Assembly (NCBI GenBank): GCA_942492935.1
Contig: OW818654.1
Location: 3,286,001-3,350,000, forward strand
DNA: 64,000 bases
Direction: 5' to 3'
From: JANJUO01 sp942492935
GTDB taxonomy: Bacteria; Bacteroidota; Ignavibacteria; Kapaibacteriales; UBA2268
Position numbers and translations under genes: made by a program. Under the pieces are notes generated by a model. It was not told where the DNA came from and made no database searches. It was given only the letters and a program-made list of their open reading frames with translations. This document shows, piece by piece, positions 1-8,710 of the stretch. The stretch's first letter is position 1; every line of letters begins with the position of its first letter.

Positions 1-2057
1 TCTTCAATTGGACGAAATGACAAACTGACAAATCCTTTTGCATTAGGTCCTAATTTTAGATTTTTAGGATTATTAAGTATAAATCCATCACCTTTTTTCA
101 GATAAAAAGTTAGATTAATAGTTGACGGACTTAGGTTTGTTACTTGAACCATTCCATCAAATTGTTGTCCTATAAAAACATCTCCAAAATTGATAGATGA
201 AACATCAAATTGAACATCTGCTTTATATCCTATTCCTTTTACATACACTTTCTTATGAATCGTACATCCACCAGAACGAACTATAAATATAATTGAATCC
301 GAAAAAATTCCTGCTTTTGTCGGAAAAAATCTGAAATAATCTGGCATATATCCAGTTTTCGGTTCTAATATAACAGGATATTTATACCTTACTCCAATAA
401 AATTTTCTGGAAAGATGATAGAATCAATCTGTATATTTTGCCAGAATAAATTTGACCAAATAAATTGAATGGCATCAGAAGGGAAATTCACACAAGATGT
501 TCCAAAATTTATTGAATCCATTCTTGTTTTTCCATCTGTTTTGTAGATTCCGATAACTTCTCTTAGATATCCAACAAGCGGAATAGTCATTATCGGTTGA
601 CATGCATCATCTGACTCAATAATGAGATTAGCATTAATTAAGCCAGTTGTATCTTTGGAGTCAAATCTTATATTTAAGTCAAAGCATTTACCTGCGTCAA
701 TTTCAATAGGCAAACTAATATTCAGTAATTTAAAAATATCTGGTCTTGAAACTGTAATCTTGTTAATTTTAATTTTTTTGGGAGTAGTCATGCTGTTGGT
801 TAAATTACAAATTTTAAGAACTGAATCATGATAAGGTGCTTGAATACAGCCTACTTTCAGAGAATCAAAAAACAAAGTATCTTTTGCATAGCTTAGTTCA
901 TTCATTCTTGATATTCTCATTAGCATATTATTCCAGTCCTGACATCTATTTCCACTATATACTTGTAAATAAGATAATATTTGTCCGCTGAAATTAGCTT
1001 TTAAAGTTACAGAAACAGGATATTCCTTATTCTTTTCCATGTTGTCAATTCTTGCAGGAGTAACAGTAAAATTCTCCCAATAATCACCTCTAACTCTAAT
1101 GTAAGATGTTTTTCCACAACCAGAAGTATCTTTAACAGTGAAATTAAATGTTTTAGTATCAGTACATTTTAATGTATCAATTAATGGAAAAGTATTGTTA
1201 ACCGGCTCAACAAATAATGTTTTAATAAACTGTCTATCCGATTGGGTACAAGTCATACCACTCCTCAATCTGCCAATATTTCCATTACCTGTTGCATCAC
1301 ATAGATTAAAAATTGTTTGATTGTGATTGCAACGATAATATAGAATTAAATCAGCTACATTTCCTTCAAGCGATTTATCTTTTTGACAATATATTTCAGC
1401 ATCGCTGAAAGTTCTCGACCACAAACGAATTTCATCAATTTGCCCTAAGAATGTTCGCTGATTATCAAAATCATTAGAAAGTGCATTTGTACTACCAAAT
1501 TGCAAAGTTAGCTCATCATTTTGAACTTTTCTTAATGATGAAGCAGGGTATTGATTATTCCTTGCAGTTGCAACAGTAAAGCCATTGATATATATCATTA
1601 CAGTTTGATTTTTACCGTCAAAAACTGTTGTAATATGTGTCCATTTGTCATAATTTGCTGAATAGTTATACTTTGCAATTGTATTATCGGCACTTCTAAA
1701 TTGAGTGTTACTGCCATTTATTTCAAACACTAATTCGTCATTAGAATTAATATATAGTACCCAAACATCATTTACATCTTCAGCGGGTCCCCATATTCCA
1801 CCAAGGAACTGAAGTTTACCACTTTGTTTTTTTGCTTTTACCCACATTTCAGCAGTCATCTCATCAGTAATTTTGCTCAAATATGTTGTTTTTTCAACAT
1901 CAATATAATGGGCGCCCTTTCCAGAAGTAATAGTAAAATTTGCGGCATTGCCAATACATTGTTTTAGGGAATCGCAAACAGGTTGGGCGTATGAAATACT
2001 GACATCTATAGAAATGAGAATAAGAATATTCCAAATAGAGTAAATAATTTTTTTCAT
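1..2057 (-). CDS. Secreted LamG-domain protein, C-terminus beyond left edge
   Basis: An open frame runs without a stop from ATG at 2057 down to base 1 (685 codons), so the C-terminus is outside the window. Residues 1-24 (MKKIIYSIWNILILISI, then SYAQ) look like a signal peptide. Residues about 45-215 resemble a LamG/concanavalin-like jellyroll: a strand TAEMWVKAKKQ, a MIYINGFTVATARN segment and the closing LGQIDEIRLWSRTFSDAEI. The rest is a series of beta-rich modules, each with a line like DSINFGTSCVNFP or SSINFGDVFIGQQFDGMV, which resembles ASH/Ig-like choice-of-anchor repeats. Such proteins in this phylum are usually cell-surface or T9SS-exported, and a sorting domain would be expected off the edge. 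No enzyme motif is visible. The secretion route and ligand are inference. Confidence 0.85.
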   Translation of the reverse strand, partial: MKKIIYSIWNILILISIDVSISYAQPVCDSLKQCIGNAANFTITSGKGAHYIDVEKTTYLSKITDEMTAEMWVKAKKQSGKLQFLGGIWGPAEDVNDVWVLYINSNDELVFEINGSNTQFRSADNTIAKYNYSANYDKWTHITTVFDGKNQTVMIYINGFTVATARNNQYPASSLRKVQNDELTLQFGSTNALSNDFDNQRTFLGQIDEIRLWSRTFSDAEIYCQKDKSLEGNVADLILYYRCNHNQTIFNLCDATGNGNIGRLRSGMTCTQSDRQFIKTLFVEPVNNTFPLIDTLKCTDTKTFNFTVKDTSGCGKTSYIRVRGDYWENFTVTPARIDNMEKNKEYPVSVTLKANFSGQILSYLQVYSGNRCQDWNNMLMRISRMNELSYAKDTLFFDSLKVGCIQAPYHDSVLKICNLTNSMTTPKKIKINKITVSRPDIFKLLNISLPIEIDAGKCFDLNIRFDSKDTTGLINANLIIESDDACQPIMTIPLVGYLREVIGIYKTDGKTRMDSINFGTSCVNFPSDAIQFIWSNLFWQNIQIDSIIFPENFIGVRYKYPVILEPKTGYMPDYFRFFPTKAGIFSDSIIFIVRSGGCTIHKKVYVKGIGYKADVQFDVSSINFGDVFIGQQFDGMVQVTNLSPSTINLTFYLKKGDGFILNNPKNLKLGPNAKGFVSLSFRPIE

Positions 2058-2618
2058 AATCTTCTAACTTAATGATTCTAAAAAAATTAATTAAGTACAT
2101 AACCAATATGTAATTTAATCATTTTTTTTAAATTATATAATTTATTTTTTAAAAAATCTAAATGTAAAATTATAATGGGCATTTATAATCAATAATTAGC
2201 AAGATATTTTCTATAATTTGTGTAAATTAATAATGATAAAATTTCAATTAAAAACCCATCAAGATTGTATGCCTACTTTACATTACTTATCATTAGTTTG
2301 CATTAATTACTATAAATTACTAGTTTGCAATAGATTACGTTACTTTTATTGTTAAAGTAAATAAAGTTCAATCGTCATTCAATAAAGAAAAAGTGTTGGA
2401 TTATTGTTGGTGTTTTCGTAATTTTATATGTTGTTATTTCAATATTTTTGGCGCTTTTATGACTCTAAATTTTTATTTGGATAGCAGTTTCTACACAGTC
2501 ACCTTGATATTTATTGGCTCATCATAATTTTAGTTCCGTTAGGAACGCCCTTTAACAAAATGTGCCACACTTTTGAAGTGTGGCACATTTGGAATATACA
2601 CAAACCTTCGGAAGTTTT
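2058..2618. other. Intergenic region with small palindromes
   Basis: About 560 bases lie between the start of the LamG gene and the stop of the MmeI-like gene. No convincing ORF is present. The left half is AT-rich and should hold the promoter of the LamG gene. The right part carries a 5-bp stem (2533-2546, GTTCC/GGAAC), a long hairpin (2558-2590) and a half-palindrome ACAAACCTTCGGAAGTTTT near 2599 that matches the stem of the hairpin at 11197-11231. Confidence 0.6.
2558..2590. repeat. Perfect 15-bp stem hairpin, interspersed palindrome family
   Basis: Arms 2558-2572 and 2576-2590 are exact reverse complements (AAATGTGCCACACTT) around a 3-nt loop TTG. It sits just downstream of the MmeI-like gene, so it may also act as a terminator. 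It shares its layout (loop region CTT-TTG-AAG) with hairpins at 11301-11327 and 59510-59544, although the stems differ. Confidence 0.75.
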
Positions 2619-5411
2619 TTACTTCTTCTTCCTACTTTTTTTCTCTGCTGGAAACATGCCAGAAGTGTAGGTATCGTATAAATCGAATAAAAATTCTATT
2701 CGTTTGGGCTCGCTTGTGAATGGTGCTTCACGGTAGCATTTGTCCACTGCTTTGTCTAATTCTGCGTGGGCTTTTACTAATTTTGGTGGCATTGTGATTG
2801 GGCTGTATAAATCAGCCAAACTACTTTCGGGAAATTCTGCTCTTACGTCCAATACATTTTGTGCCGCAGTTTCAACTGCTTTTATCTGTTTTTCTGTTGG
2901 ATTGGGTGCCCAAGGAAAATTATTATAAACAATATCTTTCGAATATCTATAATCGCTTTTTAATCTTCCACAAGTATATCTTACCCAAGTCATGTGCATT
3001 ATTGACATTAAAACGCCAAAGTGGTAAATATTACCATTTGGAATTGACATGCAAGTATCACCCACAATTGAATTTTTATCAAAAAATCCTAATGGAATAT
3101 ATTTTCTATTTTCAGAGGAAACTCTTGGTACAACTATAAATGAATCTGGTTGATTTCTATCTCTAAATAAAGTAGGAGTTTCTGCAAATTTTTGAGTTGA
3201 TGGAGCAATACTTTCAAGACGAAATTTTCTAACTAATTTTACACGATTCATTACTTCAGGCAAATTATTTATAATATTTGGATTGACATCAACAAGCCAT
3301 AAACACCATCTTTTTTTTTCATTTAAAAATTCATGTGCAGAAATCAAAGGTTTTATATATTTCTCTGCCAATGGTTCTTTTTTAATAAATTGAATTTTTT
3401 CTTCATCCGAAAGTAACAAGTTGCCACCATCAAGAGGCATATTACCAAAACTCATTTTAGGAACATTGCACAATGGAGTTGTTCTTTTAAAAATTAATAT
3501 ATCTTTTGAATCCACTAAATAAGGATTAATATTATTTGCTCTGATTGGTATTGGTTCGCCTTTTATATCATTATAATCAAAGATAATTTTGTTATTTGTA
3601 TCAAAATTTGCAAAACCAACAATTACACAATATACAGCCGCATTGTCTTTTGCTTCATTACTCCATTTGAATGTTCTATGTGCAAAATGAATTTTGATTT
3701 TGTATTTATTTAATAAATGCCCCCAAAGAATACTGGTTTGTTCACCTTGAACAATAGAATTTGTTGAAACAAAAGCAACTTTTGTGTCTTTATTTTGAAT
3801 ATATTTAGCGGCTTTTGAATACCATGCGGTAACGTAATCAAGAACTCCAGCCCCGCTAATATTTTCAAATTCTTTAACTACATCATCTCTATTTGCTTGA
3901 GTCATCATTTTTGAACCCACAAACGGAGGATTTCCAAGAATGTAATCAAAAATAATTGGAACATCGCCTTTTCCCTGAACAAATTTCATTCTGCCCTGCC
4001 ATTCTTTATGAAGAGCGTTGCAATTTTCGATAATTGCGGCTTCACGCAGAGGAATTGTTGGAACGGCTCTGCCAAATTCACTTTCAAGTCGCATATTCAT
4101 CTGATGTTGAGTGAGCCACATTGCAACTTCGGCTATCATCGTAGAGGTCGGGTCGATTTCATAGCCATAAAAATTACTCAAAGGCACATTGCTCAAACTA
4201 CTCGAATCCATCGTATAGACATTTTTGTGAATTTTTCTAATAATTTCAATATCCAAAAGCCGAAGTTCACGATAAGTAACCACAAGAAAATTTCCACAGC
4301 CACAAGCAGGGTCTAAAAATGTCAATTTATTCAGTTTCTGTCTGAAATTTTCAAGTTTGCTTTTGCTATCATTGATGGAATCGTATTCCTCCTGAAGTTT
4401 ATCAAGAAAAAGAGGGCGGATAACACGTAAAATATTTTTTTCGGAAGTAAAATGTGCACCAAGCGACCTGCGGTCTTCGTTATGAATCACCGCTTGAAAC
4501 AAAGCACCAAAAATTACGGGCGAAATATCAGCCCAACCATAAGAGCAACAATCGAGCAAGGCTTTTCTTAATGCATCGCTTGTTTCGGGAATTTTGCTAA
4601 GTTTTGTATTGAACAAATCGCCATTGACATAAGGAAATTTATTCAAATCATCTTTGTTTGATTTGCGATTTTTGACATCAGTATTAAGCGTTTCAAATAG
4701 TTCAGCCAACTTATTTCCAAGATTTTCGCCATTTGTATTATTTCTGATAAAATTTTCAAATTGCTTTGCTTCAAAAATTCCAGTATCCTCGGCAAACATA
4801 CAAAACAAAATTCTGGCAAGCAAAATTGCAATATCTTCGGACTTGTAGCCCTTGCGTTCAATCGCATCATAAACATTTGCAATACGCCGAGCCGCTTCCT
4901 GATTGACTTTTTCCTCGTCAGATTCCAAACTATTCGCAAATTCCAGAAAGAAACCAAATTCCTCCAAACGCTTTGCAAGATTTTCAATTTCAACTTCGGA
5001 AACAAAATTAATAGTTATTTTATTTGAATTGCTTGCAATTACTTCATACTTTTTGATTCGCTTAAAATTTATGAGCATAATAAATTTTGGACGCTGATAA
5101 TCGAGCAAATTTTCGATGTATTCTTTTGCTTGATGAAGTGTTTTTTCCCAATGCTTAGGATTATCAAGATGAGCAGATTTGGATTCAATAATCAGTTTGC
5201 CCGACCAAAACAAATCAGCAAAGCCCTTTCCAGATTCATCTTTCTTTTGAATCGGCTTTTCGAACTGAGCCAATTTCTTTCTATCTAACCCAAAAATCTG
5301 AAAGAATTCATTCGTAAAAGTTTGAGCTTCCGCCCGTTCGGTAGTAACGCCTCTCCATCTCAGAATAAAAGATTCGGCATTAGTAATCATTGATTGAGTG
5401 ATGATGTTCAT
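2619..5411 (-). CDS. MmeI-like type IIL restriction-methylation enzyme
   Basis: Single-chain restriction endonuclease and adenine-N6 methyltransferase, about 930 aa, close to MmeI (919 aa). The nuclease motif is D66, E76 and K78 in ADLFWSGKLIIESKS, with the same D-x9-E-x-K spacing as MmeI. The methylase motifs are D367-PACGCGNF (SAM binding) and N494-PPF (catalytic). An MmeI-type helical spacer lies between about 170 and 330, and the C-terminal third should hold the target-recognition domain. A TTG lies two codons upstream (5417), but ATG at 5411 is the more natural start. In MmeI-type enzymes one protein both methylates one strand and cuts about 20 bp away, so no partner gene is needed, and none is adjacent. 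All catalytic motifs are intact, so it is probably active. The target sequence cannot be read from sequence. It neighbours the DUF4365 pair, suggesting a defence island. Confidence 0.92.
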   Translation of the reverse strand: MNIITQSMITNAESFILRWRGVTTERAEAQTFTNEFFQIFGLDRKKLAQFEKPIQKKDESGKGFADLFWSGKLIIESKSAHLDNPKHWEKTLHQAKEYIENLLDYQRPKFIMLINFKRIKKYEVIASNSNKITINFVSEVEIENLAKRLEEFGFFLEFANSLESDEEKVNQEAARRIANVYDAIERKGYKSEDIAILLARILFCMFAEDTGIFEAKQFENFIRNNTNGENLGNKLAELFETLNTDVKNRKSNKDDLNKFPYVNGDLFNTKLSKIPETSDALRKALLDCCSYGWADISPVIFGALFQAVIHNEDRRSLGAHFTSEKNILRVIRPLFLDKLQEEYDSINDSKSKLENFRQKLNKLTFLDPACGCGNFLVVTYRELRLLDIEIIRKIHKNVYTMDSSSLSNVPLSNFYGYEIDPTSTMIAEVAMWLTQHQMNMRLESEFGRAVPTIPLREAAIIENCNALHKEWQGRMKFVQGKGDVPIIFDYILGNPPFVGSKMMTQANRDDVVKEFENISGAGVLDYVTAWYSKAAKYIQNKDTKVAFVSTNSIVQGEQTSILWGHLLNKYKIKIHFAHRTFKWSNEAKDNAAVYCVIVGFANFDTNNKIIFDYNDIKGEPIPIRANNINPYLVDSKDILIFKRTTPLCNVPKMSFGNMPLDGGNLLLSDEEKIQFIKKEPLAEKYIKPLISAHEFLNEKKRWCLWLVDVNPNIINNLPEVMNRVKLVRKFRLESIAPSTQKFAETPTLFRDRNQPDSFIVVPRVSSENRKYIPLGFFDKNSIVGDTCMSIPNGNIYHFGVLMSIMHMTWVRYTCGRLKSDYRYSKDIVYNNFPWAPNPTEKQIKAVETAAQNVLDVRAEFPESSLADLYSPITMPPKLVKAHAELDKAVDKCYREAPFTSEPKRIEFLFDLYDTYTSGMFPAEKKSRKKK

Positions 5412-5579
5412 ATTCAAATTATCTATTAATCTTACTTATTCAAAAATCAATACAAAAATAAGGAAAAAAAGGAAGTGTTTGTCAAAGATTACAACTTAAA
5501 TAAAAATATTTCATGATTTCTTAACGTTTCAACTTCCATCCTAATCCAATAACTGGCAATTTGTAAGGTGTTTGAATTT

Positions 5580-6674
5580 TTATTTTGATAATGCGCTAAA
5601 ATACTTTAATTCAGCTACTTTGTATTGGGTTTTGTCCTTTTCCAAAATAGCATTTACTAATACTGTTTTATTCATTTTATGTGCTTCAACAGCTTTTTGA
5701 TAGTCAATAGAATTTAGTTTTACTGAAATTTTAGATTTCACTTTTTTAACTTCTCCTTCTATTATAACAATATTTTTATCGCTTTCTACATCTTTTGATT
5801 TTAACTCAATAATTTTCCCGTAAACATCGTTTTCTGATATTTCTTTCATTTTTTCGCGAATAGTTTTTGAAAACGTACTTAAATTATTCACCTTTTCCCT
5901 ATTCAATTCTTTTGCTGTTGTTATTTGGTTGATTTGTGTTCCCTTGAGTGAAATTTCAATATCGGCGTATTCAATTCCTATATATAAGTCTTTTAACTTA
6001 TTTGAAACATTTACACTTACTAAATCTCTGTTTTGTATCAAAAATTCATCAGTTGGCTCAAAATTGTCAAAACCAATTATTTCAGTATTTATGAAGTCGG
6101 TAATATTTATCAAATTTTTGTTAATTTCACTTCCAATTATTGAATTTTCAAAAAGGTTTTTTTCTTTTATCTCTTCACTGTTTGGTAGTTGTATTTTTGT
6201 TATTAAACTACCTACATCGTTTTTGAAAAAATTACAATAATTTAAATATCTTTCGGCTTCGTCTTTATTGTCAAAGAAATGAGGCTGCTTGATAACTGAA
6301 AAATTTGCCACTTCTTGTAATAATTCTTTTGAATTGTTTATTAATGTATTAAAAAAAGGAATACTTGGATGTCCATTTTTTATACTTTCATTTTCAATAT
6401 GTAATGACAATATTTGCTTATCTTCGATAATAATTGATGCTAATTCGTCAATGTCTTCATTGTAAATTTGAGAAATAATGTTTAAGTTTTTTATAATTTC
6501 TTTTTCGTAATCTGAATTCTCGAATTTGTTGTAAATATATAATTTATAAGTGTTTGAAAAACCCAATACAGAAGGTGGAACAAATAAATCATATTTTGTT
6601 TTAGTTTCCTGTATTTTCCAATCTCTGTTTAATAACAGGTCTGTGATATTTTTATATATTAATTGAGTTTTCAT
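5580..6674 (-). CDS. Unrecognised 364-aa protein coupled to DUF4365 gene
   Basis: I do not recognise the family. The protein is soluble, with no signal peptide or membrane segment, and rich in Ile, Asn, Lys and Glu. The N-terminal half (about 1-140) looks alpha/beta and contains DLFVPPSVLGFSNTYKLYIY. The middle is mainly helical. The C-terminal 85 residues (YGKIIELKS through the DYQKAVEAHKMNKTV segment to the end) look like a compact beta-rich domain with a conserved-looking AxxAHxxxxxV turn, of the sort that closes several unrelated hypothetical proteins (from memory). Its ATG overlaps the stop of the upstream DUF4365 gene by one base (TAATG), which implies translational coupling and a joint role. 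Being beside an MmeI-like enzyme suggests a defence function; that is inference only. Confidence 0.85.
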   Translation of the reverse strand: MKTQLIYKNITDLLLNRDWKIQETKTKYDLFVPPSVLGFSNTYKLYIYNKFENSDYEKEIIKNLNIISQIYNEDIDELASIIIEDKQILSLHIENESIKNGHPSIPFFNTLINNSKELLQEVANFSVIKQPHFFDNKDEAERYLNYCNFFKNDVGSLITKIQLPNSEEIKEKNLFENSIIGSEINKNLINITDFINTEIIGFDNFEPTDEFLIQNRDLVSVNVSNKLKDLYIGIEYADIEISLKGTQINQITTAKELNREKVNNLSTFSKTIREKMKEISENDVYGKIIELKSKDVESDKNIVIIEGEVKKVKSKISVKLNSIDYQKAVEAHKMNKTVLVNAILEKDKTQYKVAELKYFSALSK

Positions 6675-7189
6675 TAGGAATAATTTTCAAATAATTGGTT
6701 TAGGGATTCATTCGAAATAAAATTTTTTCTGTTTATAGATATTCTTTTTGTTGCTGAATTAGCCGTTAATAATTCTGTTTTATCAGGAAAAAACCAATAC
6801 GCACATTTTCGTGTAATTAATTCGTTGTCAGAAATATTTAACCAATTTGTTTTATCAGATGGAAGTACGAACAAAATTAAAATCAATGGACTTTTAGTAT
6901 TTTTTCTTGTCAATAAATCGTTATATGTTGAAGAATTCAAGTCGTATTTAATTATTTCATCTTCAAATACAATCGAATTTTCCGTTGTTGCTTTTAATTG
7001 AAACTTTAATTCTCTTCCTGTTTCTAAATATCTTTTATGTTGGTTTTCAATGCGAAAATCAACTTCTTTAATTTCCAAATCTGTTCCATAATCAGGATGT
7101 GAAGAACTTGTTTTATAACCATTGAAGGCTGCAACCAATTCTATATATCTAAGTGATAAAGCTTCTTTTATATGTTCTTCTGTCATCAT
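6674..7189 (-). CDS. DUF4365-like, PD-(D/E)xK-type nuclease-fold protein
   Basis: A protein of about 171 aa resembling the DUF4365 family. The characteristic lines are HPDYGTDLEIKEV followed by RELKFQLKATTENS, giving a D37 (DYGTD) and Q64-x-K66 pair when counted from ATG 7189. This is the Asp...Gln/Glu-x-Lys pattern of restriction-like nuclease folds. A longer reading from TTG at 7222 would add a hydrophobic NFICIISIII stretch, but the double ATG at 7189/7186 just before TEEHIKEALS matches how these proteins usually begin. It is the first gene of a two-gene unit with the 364-aa protein (TAATG overlap). DUF4365 proteins recur near restriction and other defence genes, so a nucleic-acid-targeting role is plausible but unproven. 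The family match is from memory of motifs. Confidence 0.75.
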   Translation of the reverse strand: MMTEEHIKEALSLRYIELVAAFNGYKTSSSHPDYGTDLEIKEVDFRIENQHKRYLETGRELKFQLKATTENSIVFEDEIIKYDLNSSTYNDLLTRKNTKSPLILILFVLPSDKTNWLNISDNELITRKCAYWFFPDKTELLTANSATKRISINRKNFISNESLNQLFENYS

Positions 7190-8006
7190 AATTATAATAC
7201 TGATTATGCAAATAAAATTCAAATATCTAACATTGAGAATCTGTCATTATCAAATATTTAAGTAATACTCCCTTCTTACTGAAACTAATTCATTTCTACA
7301 AAAATATTTCGTTGAACTAACATGAATTATCAATTGTTAAGTATATTTATACTCTGTCATATGCAACAACGAAATATGCAATTATATGAAACAATTTGTT
7401 TCCCTCCACCTCCCTACATTTTCTCAGCAAGTGGCATTACAAAAATAGAAAGAAATTGTCAAAATAAAAAAATATTTTTCCACACCTACAAATTCTTCAC
7501 AATAATAATAATTCTGTTTTCGCTATTTTGCTTGACTTTGATAGAAAACAAATAGTAAGCTCAAAAATTGATTTACACAAATATTCCAAAAAATAATGCC
7601 CTAAATGGGAGAATTGTATCTGTTATTTGAAAAATATGGTGGTTTTTTCGAGAATAAACGATTTATTTTGGTAAATACTCTCCGAACGAAAACACCTATA
7701 GATATATAATATCAATGGGTTATGGCAATAGTTGGGTAGAGAAGAAAAATGATTAATTTGGATAAATAGTTTACAATTATGCCGAAAAAGCTTGATTAGG
7801 TGCGGCAAAAGCGTTATTTTTGTATTGTAAGTTGGTTGCAATTAAAAAAATCATCTTGCGTATCATAACTTAATTCTCAAATACTTTTTCCAAATTTGCA
7901 ATTCCCCACTTATATAATGACACATGAAAGTACTTTTCGTTTCAAAGAAAATTAAAATAATTGAATTTTCAAAACGTTAAAATTTATTTAATCCAATGAA
8001 ATTGAA
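7190..8006. other. Long intergenic region, no convincing gene
   Basis: About 800 bases without a gene I can support. Two short open frames here (7322-7555 forward, 7623-7841 reverse) have compositions typical of translated AT-rich noncoding DNA and no ribosome-binding site. The only structured feature I see is the first copy of a 39-bp direct repeat at 7913-7951. Confidence 0.6.
7913..7951 (+). repeat. 39-bp direct repeat, left copy
   Basis: Begins TATAATGACACATGAAAGTA and matches 8471-8509 with one mismatch (an A here, a G there, seven bases from the end). The two copies flank the decayed toxin-antitoxin module exactly. The right copy lies just upstream of the TPP riboswitch. Confidence 0.9.
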
Positions 8007-8294
8007 ATGGAATTAATTACATTAAAGCATAGTATCGAAAATTTGCCATTGATTGATAAAATTGATTTGATTGAGCAAATCCTTAATTCAATCAAAGCTG
8101 AATCATTTAGTTTTCCTAAAACTAATCAAAACATTAGTAAAGAAATTCTATTAAATTCTGAAATTGATAAAGGTAATAAATCTCTTAATCCAAAAGAATT
8201 GATTGGGATATGGGAGAATTTGGATATTGACATCGAAAAGATAAGAAGTGCCAATTGGAATAGGCAATCTTCAAATTTGAAATTTCAAAATTGA
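8007..8294 (+). CDS. Antitoxin of a decayed VapBC-type module
   Basis: A 95-residue acidic protein. The N-terminus (HSIENLPLIDKIDLIEQILNSI) resembles the helix of addiction-module antitoxins in which a leucine-rich ADR/KLAEILLESI-type helix leads. The C-terminal segment KELIGIWENLDIDIEKIRSANWNR matches the toxin-wrapping tail of antitoxins that pair with PIN-domain RNases. After Arg the frame departs into unrelated residues (QSSNLKFQN) and stops inside the start of the toxin remnant, so the last residues probably arose by the deletion that destroyed the toxin. It lies between the two 39-bp direct repeats. It may still be expressed but lacks an intact partner here. No clear ribosome-binding site is seen. 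Confidence 0.7.
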   Translation: MELITLKHSIENLPLIDKIDLIEQILNSIKAESFSFPKTNQNISKEILLNSEIDKGNKSLNPKELIGIWENLDIDIEKIRSANWNRQSSNLKFQN

Positions 8295-8449
8295 CATTAG
8301 ATTATACCAGTAAATTTAAATTAAGCCATAATCTACAAATTCCCGATGCGATAATAGCTGCAACTTCAATTTATTATAACTTAAAACTTTTCACTTATAA
8401 TTTGAAAGATTTCAATTTCATACCGCAAATTAATTTATATGGTAATTAG
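8264..8449 (+). pseudogene. PIN-domain toxin remnant (C-terminal half only)
   Basis: In the +2 frame relative to the antitoxin there is a stop-free stretch of 61 codons with no start codon. Its reading contains LSHNLQIPDAIIAATSIYY and LKLFTYNLKDFNFIP, which are the last two conserved blocks of VapC-like PIN RNases: the Asp in the PDAIIAATA helix and the TxNxKDF strand-turn. The N-terminal half with the first catalytic Asp is missing. The junction with the antitoxin lies near 8264-8290, so an internal deletion fused the two genes out of frame. It is non-functional as an RNase. Confidence 0.75.
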
Positions 8450-8470
8450 TTTTACTCCACTCCCGTCATC

Positions 8471-8509
8471 TATAATGACACATGAAAGTACTTTTCGTTT
8501 CAGAGAAAA
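8471..8509 (+). repeat. 39-bp direct repeat, right copy
   Basis: Second copy of the repeat at 7913-7951 (one mismatch), 558 bases downstream and 31 bases before the TPP aptamer. It could be the original riboswitch upstream sequence duplicated when the toxin-antitoxin cassette arrived. Confidence 0.9.
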
Positions 8510-8540
8510 ATATTTTTTTTTTATTTCGTCAATACTTATT

Positions 8541-8621
8541 CCGTTGGAGGTGCCTGACAAAATGTCGGCTGAGAAAAAACTCCTTGAACCTGATCCGGGT
8601 AATACCGGCGTAGGAAAACGG
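8541..8621 (+). promoter_or_regulatory. TPP (thiamine pyrophosphate) riboswitch
   Basis: The conserved THI-box elements appear in order: GGAGGTGCCTGAC, GGCTGAGA, CTTGAACCTGATCCGGGT and AATACCGGCGTAGGAAA, closed by P1 strands CCGTT (8541-8545) and AACGG (ending 8621). Downstream, GATGAA near 8622 can pair with TTCATC near 8660, followed by a T-run at about 8674, so a terminator-type switch is possible. It precedes the TonB receptor gene and should turn it off when TPP is plentiful. Confidence 0.95.
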
Positions 8622-8710
8622 GATGAAATATCCTATAAGTTCAAGTTCATTTCTCTAATGCTTCATCGGAAAAGTTTTTTTAATTTTATAATTATTTGAG
8701 GACTTTTCAG

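Noticed and set aside
622..1320. Short forward frames at the left end
   Set aside because: They lie inside the LamG gene on the other strand, which has signal peptide and domain motifs.
7322..7555. 77-codon forward frame
   Set aside because: Low-complexity AT-driven residues, no ribosome-binding site and no family resemblance.
8439..8699. 86-codon forward open frame
   Set aside because: It covers the 39-bp repeat and the whole TPP riboswitch, so the conservation there is RNA structure, not protein.
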